A stretch of 8,777 nucleotides of DNA from Comamonadaceae bacterium. Lineage in GTDB: Bacteria; Pseudomonadota; Gammaproteobacteria; Burkholderiales; Burkholderiaceae_C. The notes under the pieces were generated by a model. It had not been told where the DNA came from, ran no database searches, and was given only the letters and a program-made list of their open reading frames with translations. Location of the stretch: contig CANCCE010000110.1 of assembly GCA_947374505.1 (NCBI GenBank), positions 1 through 8,777 on the forward strand, in the 5' to 3' direction. The position numbers were made by a program, and so were the translations under genes. Positions 5,750 through 8,777 of this stretch are shown one piece after another (position 1 is the first letter of the stretch; every line of letters begins with the position of its first letter).

Positions 5750-7156
5750 CTAACCGAGAAGCCGTTGCAAATCATTGAAAAGCGCAATAACCATCATCAG
5801 CAGCAGGATGCCGAGCCCACCACGGTGAAGTCGCGTCATCCAAACTTCAGAAACACTGCGACCCGTCACCGCCTCCCAAAGATAATACATCAGGTGCCCG
5901 CCATCCAGCACTGGCAGCGGCAGCAAATTCAGTACCCCGAGACTGACACTGATCAGTGCCAAAAACATCAAGTAAGAGGCCCAACCCAGCGCGGCTGACT
6001 TGCCCGCATAGTCGGCAATGGTCAACGGACCGCTCAGGTTTTTTAAAGATGCGTCGCCAACCAACATCTTTCCCATCATTTGCAATGTCAGGACTGAGAC
6101 ATCCCACGTCCTGACAACACCGCCCCATAGGCCCTCCCAAAAGCCGTAACGCACGCTGACCATGGCCGGCGCGGAACCCACATAAGCACCTATTTTGGCG
6201 ACGGACATGTCAACCTCTGGCTGGACTTGCGGCGTCACCATCAGCGTGAGGGTCTGACCTGCGCGCGCAATTTGCCACGCCTGCGGTGTGACGCCCTGCC
6301 CGACGACTGAAGCCGATGCGCGAATCATCTCGCGCAACTGCTGCCCGTCAGTGACCCGCCGTTCGTCCATGCGCAAGACCAAATCGCCAGCCTGCAAGCC
6401 AGCCTTGGCAGCGGCACCGTCCGCCATCACTTGACCGATCAAAGGCTGCGTCAATGGCTCCATCAGACCAATGCGCCGGAATAAGTGTGCATCAACCACG
6501 CTGGCATCCAGTTGGCTCAAGGGCAGCACCAACTCTTGCGTGGGGGCTTGATTGGCATCTTCTGGTCGATCGTCACTTGAACGAGATGGCGCGGCAGTGG
6601 TCACCACCAAACGCAGATCTTTGCCCGTCAGCACACCTTGCGTCAGCCACCAACGCAGGTCTGTGAATGAACGGACGTCTTGCAGCGACTCGCCACTGAA
6701 AGCAGCTTGCGCCACCCATTCGCCGCCGACGAGTCCAGCCCGCGCGGCCATGGACTCAGGCACGGGTGTGGCCAGCACAGCCTTGGGCTGCTCTGTGCCG
6801 CCCCAATTGACCAACGAATACAGCAAGGCAGCCAACAGCAAATTAGCGATCGGCCCGGCAGCCACCACGGCGGCACGAGCTCGCAAAGGCTTGGTGTTGA
6901 AGGCCAGATGGCGCTCGGCCGCATCGACCGGCCCTTCGCGCTCGTCGAGCATCTTGACGTAGCCGCCCAGCGGCAAGGCGCTGATTGAAAATTCGGTAGG
7001 CTTGCCGGCGCAGCGCCATGTGTAAAGCGGTTTTCCAAAGCCGATTGAAAACTTCAGTACCTTCACACCGCAGGCCACCGCGACCCGGTAATGGCCGTAC
7101 TCGTGGATGGTGATCAGCAGACCCAGAGCGACCACGAATGCAAGCAGCGTCAGCAT
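5750..7156 (-). CDS. rseP: Site-2 intramembrane zinc metalloprotease RseP
   Basis: RseP performs the second, intramembrane cut in regulated proteolysis; in E. coli its target is the anti-sigma-E factor RseA, and it also clears signal-peptide remnants. The 468 residues (E. coli 450) contain the zinc motif HEYGH at 18-22 in the first membrane helix, FSIGFG at 36-41, PLGGYVKM at 62-69 and a second helix around GPIANLLLAALLY at 101-113. Two PDZ domains follow, at about 121-220 and 232-310. The third metal ligand is in NLLPLPVLDGGHL (Asp418), and a final helix covers about 447-462. A polar stretch near 189-207 (Ser, Asp, Pro, Gln rich) lengthens the first PDZ. The frame is open to 7231, but I start at 7156: there is a GGAGA ribosome site, the ATG falls one base after the dxr stop, and the helix containing HEXXH then begins at the usual position. 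Confidence 0.96.
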   Translation of the reverse strand: MLTLLAFVVALGLLITIHEYGHYRVAVACGVKVLKFSIGFGKPLYTWRCAGKPTEFSISALPLGGYVKMLDEREGPVDAAERHLAFNTKPLRARAAVVAAGPIANLLLAALLYSLVNWGGTEQPKAVLATPVPESMAARAGLVGGEWVAQAAFSGESLQDVRSFTDLRWWLTQGVLTGKDLRLVVTTAAPSRSSDDRPEDANQAPTQELVLPLSQLDASVVDAHLFRRIGLMEPLTQPLIGQVMADGAAAKAGLQAGDLVLRMDERRVTDGQQLREMIRASASVVGQGVTPQAWQIARAGQTLTLMVTPQVQPEVDMSVAKIGAYVGSAPAMVSVRYGFWEGLWGGVVRTWDVSVLTLQMMGKMLVGDASLKNLSGPLTIADYAGKSAALGWASYLMFLALISVSLGVLNLLPLPVLDGGHLMYYLWEAVTGRSVSEVWMTRLHRGGLGILLLMMVIALFNDLQRLLG

Positions 7157-7157
7157 C

Positions 7158-8336
7158 TCACATCTCCATTCGCTTGACGTGCGCAGTTGCCACGGCGCGG
7201 GTTCGCTGATCCAATGCCAGCAGATCATCAATGCCGTGGATCTCGGTCACTTGGCAGGCGTCTAAGCTGTCGCGATTGACACGGTGAATTTGGTCAAAAC
7301 GAATGCGCCCGGCCAGAAAAGCGGCCACAGCGACTTCGTTGGCAGCATTCAAAACCGCCGTGCTGCCGACCGGCCCATCCAACACTTCCCACGCCAGTTG
7401 CAAACCGGGAAAGCGCTGTGGGTCCGGCGTGTCAAATGTCATGCTTGCGAGAGCCCGAAAATCAAGCGCACGGGCGCCAGACGCAATGCGTTCCGGCCAG
7501 GCCAAACCATACGCAATAGGCACCCGCATGTCGGGCGTGCCGAGTTGTGCGACCACCGAGGTATCGCGGTACTGCACCAGCGAATGAATAATGCTTTGCG
7601 GATGAATCACCACCTCGATCTGCTGCGGCGTGACACCGAACAGGTAACGCGCCTCGATGACTTCCAGCGCCTTGTTCATCATGGTCGCCGAGTCAACGGA
7701 AATTTTTCGACCCATGACCCAGTTTGGATGGGCACAGGCTTGGTCGGGCGTGACCTCTTTGAGGCTTGCGGGATCACGCTCGCGAAACGGCCCGCCTGAA
7801 GCAGTCAGGATGATTTTTTCAACGCGCTCAGACCACGTTGCAGGGTCTTCCGGCAAGGATTGAAAAATAGCCGAATGCTCGCTGTCGATCGGCAGCAGTT
7901 GTGCGCCGCCCTGACGCACCGCGGCCATGAACACCTCGCCCCCAACCACCAGGGCTTCTTTGTTGGCCAGCAGCAGACGCTTACCCGCCTTGGCCGCCGC
8001 CAGACACGGTGGCAAACCCGCTGCACCCACAATGGCGGCCATCACCGCATGTACCTGCTCATGCGAAGCGATCATCTCCAGCGCTTCGGGGCCAGACAAA
8101 ACCTGCGTGGCGAGGTTGTTGGCGCGCATTTTGTCAGCCAGCAATTGGCCGTGCGGCAAACTCGCCATGACCGCAAATGTCGGTTTAAAACGCTGACACT
8201 GGGCCAACATGAGGTCAACCTGCGTGGCGGCACTGAGGGCAAACACCTCAAAGCGCTCAGGGTGCATGGACATGACGTCAAGCGTGCTGACGCCGATCGA
8301 ACCGGTTGACCCTAAAACCGTGACCCGTTGTTTCAT
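7158..8336 (-). CDS. dxr: 1-deoxy-D-xylulose 5-phosphate reductoisomerase
   Basis: Dxr (IspC) rearranges and reduces 1-deoxy-D-xylulose 5-phosphate to 2-C-methyl-D-erythritol 4-phosphate with NADPH and a divalent metal. It is the first committed step of the MEP isoprenoid pathway, is cytoplasmic, and is the fosmidomycin target. From this start the protein has 392 residues (E. coli 398). The NADPH loop GSTGSIG is at 9-15 and LLANKEALV at 122-130. Metal ligands are Asp151 and Glu153 in PIDSEHSAIFQ and Glu225 in MMNKALEVIEAR. The flexible-loop region HPNWVMGRKISVDSA is at 203-217. I chose the ATG at 8336 because MKQRVTVLGSTGSIG aligns directly with the E. coli N-terminus. An ATG at 8345 adding MHA is equally open, and neither has a good ribosome site. 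It lies 16 bases after cdsA and 1 base before rseP. Confidence 0.96.
   Translation of the reverse strand: MKQRVTVLGSTGSIGVSTLDVMSMHPERFEVFALSAATQVDLMLAQCQRFKPTFAVMASLPHGQLLADKMRANNLATQVLSGPEALEMIASHEQVHAVMAAIVGAAGLPPCLAAAKAGKRLLLANKEALVVGGEVFMAAVRQGGAQLLPIDSEHSAIFQSLPEDPATWSERVEKIILTASGGPFRERDPASLKEVTPDQACAHPNWVMGRKISVDSATMMNKALEVIEARYLFGVTPQQIEVVIHPQSIIHSLVQYRDTSVVAQLGTPDMRVPIAYGLAWPERIASGARALDFRALASMTFDTPDPQRFPGLQLAWEVLDGPVGSTAVLNAANEVAVAAFLAGRIRFDQIHRVNRDSLDACQVTEIHGIDDLLALDQRTRAVATAHVKRMEM
7163..7167 (-). promoter_or_regulatory. Ribosome binding site for rseP
   Basis: The minus strand reads GGAGA here, 6 bases before the ATG at 7156 and inside the last codons of dxr. It is one of the better Shine-Dalgarno matches seen in the window. 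It fixes the rseP start at 7156 rather than at ATG codons up to 75 bases further upstream. Confidence 0.75.
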
Positions 8337-8352
8337 GGCATGCATTTCAAGG

Positions 8353-8777
8353 TCACAGACTGGCCAACATCATCGCCAAAGGCAGCGTTGGCAGCAAAGC
8401 ATCGACCCGATCCAGAACACCGCCGTGACCCGGCAGCAAGCCGCTGGAATCTTTGGCGCCAGCGCTGCGCTTGACCAGCGACTCGACCAGATCACCGACC
8501 ACGCTCATGGCCGACAGGAAAACAACAGCGATCAACATCACGACCCAACCATGACGGCTGACCAGCGATGAATAGACACTCGCAGTCTGCGTCGCACTGA
8601 TACCGTCAAACCATGTCCAGCCGAGCGCCAACACCAGCACGCAGACCATGCCGCCCCAAACACCTTCCCAGCTTTTGCCAGGACTGATAGACGCCGCAAG
8701 CTTCACTTTGATGAATTTGGTGCCGAAAGCTTTGCCGGCAAAGTAAGCGCCAATGTCCGCCGTCCACACCAGCACCA
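8353..8777 (-). CDS. cdsA: Phosphatidate cytidylyltransferase, C-terminal part (enters from the window edge)
   Basis: CdsA makes CDP-diacylglycerol from phosphatidic acid and CTP in the inner membrane, the branch point for phosphatidylethanolamine, phosphatidylglycerol and cardiolipin. Only the last 140 complete codons are visible; the frame runs through the right edge, and the first Met seen is internal. Landmarks are WTADIGAYFAGKAFG near the start of the visible part and ISPGKSWEGVWGG shortly after. The CDP-alcohol signature lies at about 8401-8481, with SLVKR, KDSSGLLPGHGG and DRVD in the right order and all key charged residues present. Hydrophobic segments (visible residues about 41-55 and 77-95) fit the multi-pass topology. 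The family is about 285 residues, so roughly half is missing. The stop is 7-16 bases before dxr, depending on the dxr start. Confidence 0.95.
   Translation of the reverse strand, partial: VLVWTADIGAYFAGKAFGTKFIKVKLAASISPGKSWEGVWGGMVCVLVLALGWTWFDGISATQTASVYSSLVSRHGWVVMLIAVVFLSAMSVVGDLVESLVKRSAGAKDSSGLLPGHGGVLDRVDALLPTLPLAMMLASL

Noticed and set aside
7157..7231. An extra 25 residues at the rseP N-terminus from an upstream ATG
   Set aside because: The extension lies entirely within the dxr C-terminus, contains no conserved residues, and the ATG at 7156 has a good ribosome site and puts HEXXH at the usual distance.
1..8777. A novel defence, mobile or biosynthetic system
   Set aside because: Every base except short gaps belongs to a well-known envelope operon in its conserved order, with no foreign genes, repeats or composition shift that I can see.

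Overview
The window is an ordinary, densely packed Gram-negative envelope-biogenesis operon. All real genes read leftward on the minus strand. In transcription order they are cdsA (3' part only), dxr, rseP, bamA, skp/ompH, lpxD, fabZ, lpxA and lpxB (5' part only). This is the conserved proteobacterial cdsA-dxr-rseP-bamA-skp-lpxD-fabZ-lpxA-lpxB order. Codons are fairly GC-rich. The protein sequences look betaproteobacterial, most like the Comamonadaceae (Rhodoferax, Polaromonas and Acidovorax relatives). That placement is judged from family resemblance and is not a search result.

Layout from high to low coordinates: the C-terminal half of CdsA (8353-8777) enters from the right edge. Dxr (7158-8336) and RseP (5750-7156) follow almost without a gap. 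A 100-base spacer with two small inverted repeats (5650-5749) is the only sizeable non-coding stretch. BamA (3334-5649) and Skp (2822-3334) overlap by one base. A 21-base gap leads to LpxD (1697-2800, GTG start). FabZ (1260-1700) overlaps lpxD by four bases. LpxA (451-1260) overlaps fabZ by one base. LpxB starts seven bases after lpxA and leaves the window at base 1 with 147 codons visible. No stretch longer than 300 bases lacks a gene. I see no tRNA, rRNA, mobile element, CRISPR array or convincing terminator.

The genes share one theme, building the outer membrane. CdsA supplies CDP-diacylglycerol for phospholipids. Dxr makes MEP for isoprenoids, which include the undecaprenyl carrier used by cell-wall and LPS pathways. 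RseP is the intramembrane protease of the envelope-stress response. BamA inserts outer-membrane beta-barrels, and Skp chaperones those proteins across the periplasm. LpxA, LpxD and LpxB perform three of the early lipid A steps, and FabZ acts on the same (R)-3-hydroxyacyl-ACP pool that LpxA and LpxD use. Most junctions overlap or nearly touch (TAATG, ATGA, TGATG, TGAGATG), so translational coupling is likely along much of the operon.

I did not find an undescribed system. The points most worth checking are a Met at the LpxA acyl-chain ruler position, which predicts 3-hydroxydecanoyl transfer; a stretch identical to the 16S anti-Shine-Dalgarno core just before the skp start codon; and the structured rseP-bamA spacer.
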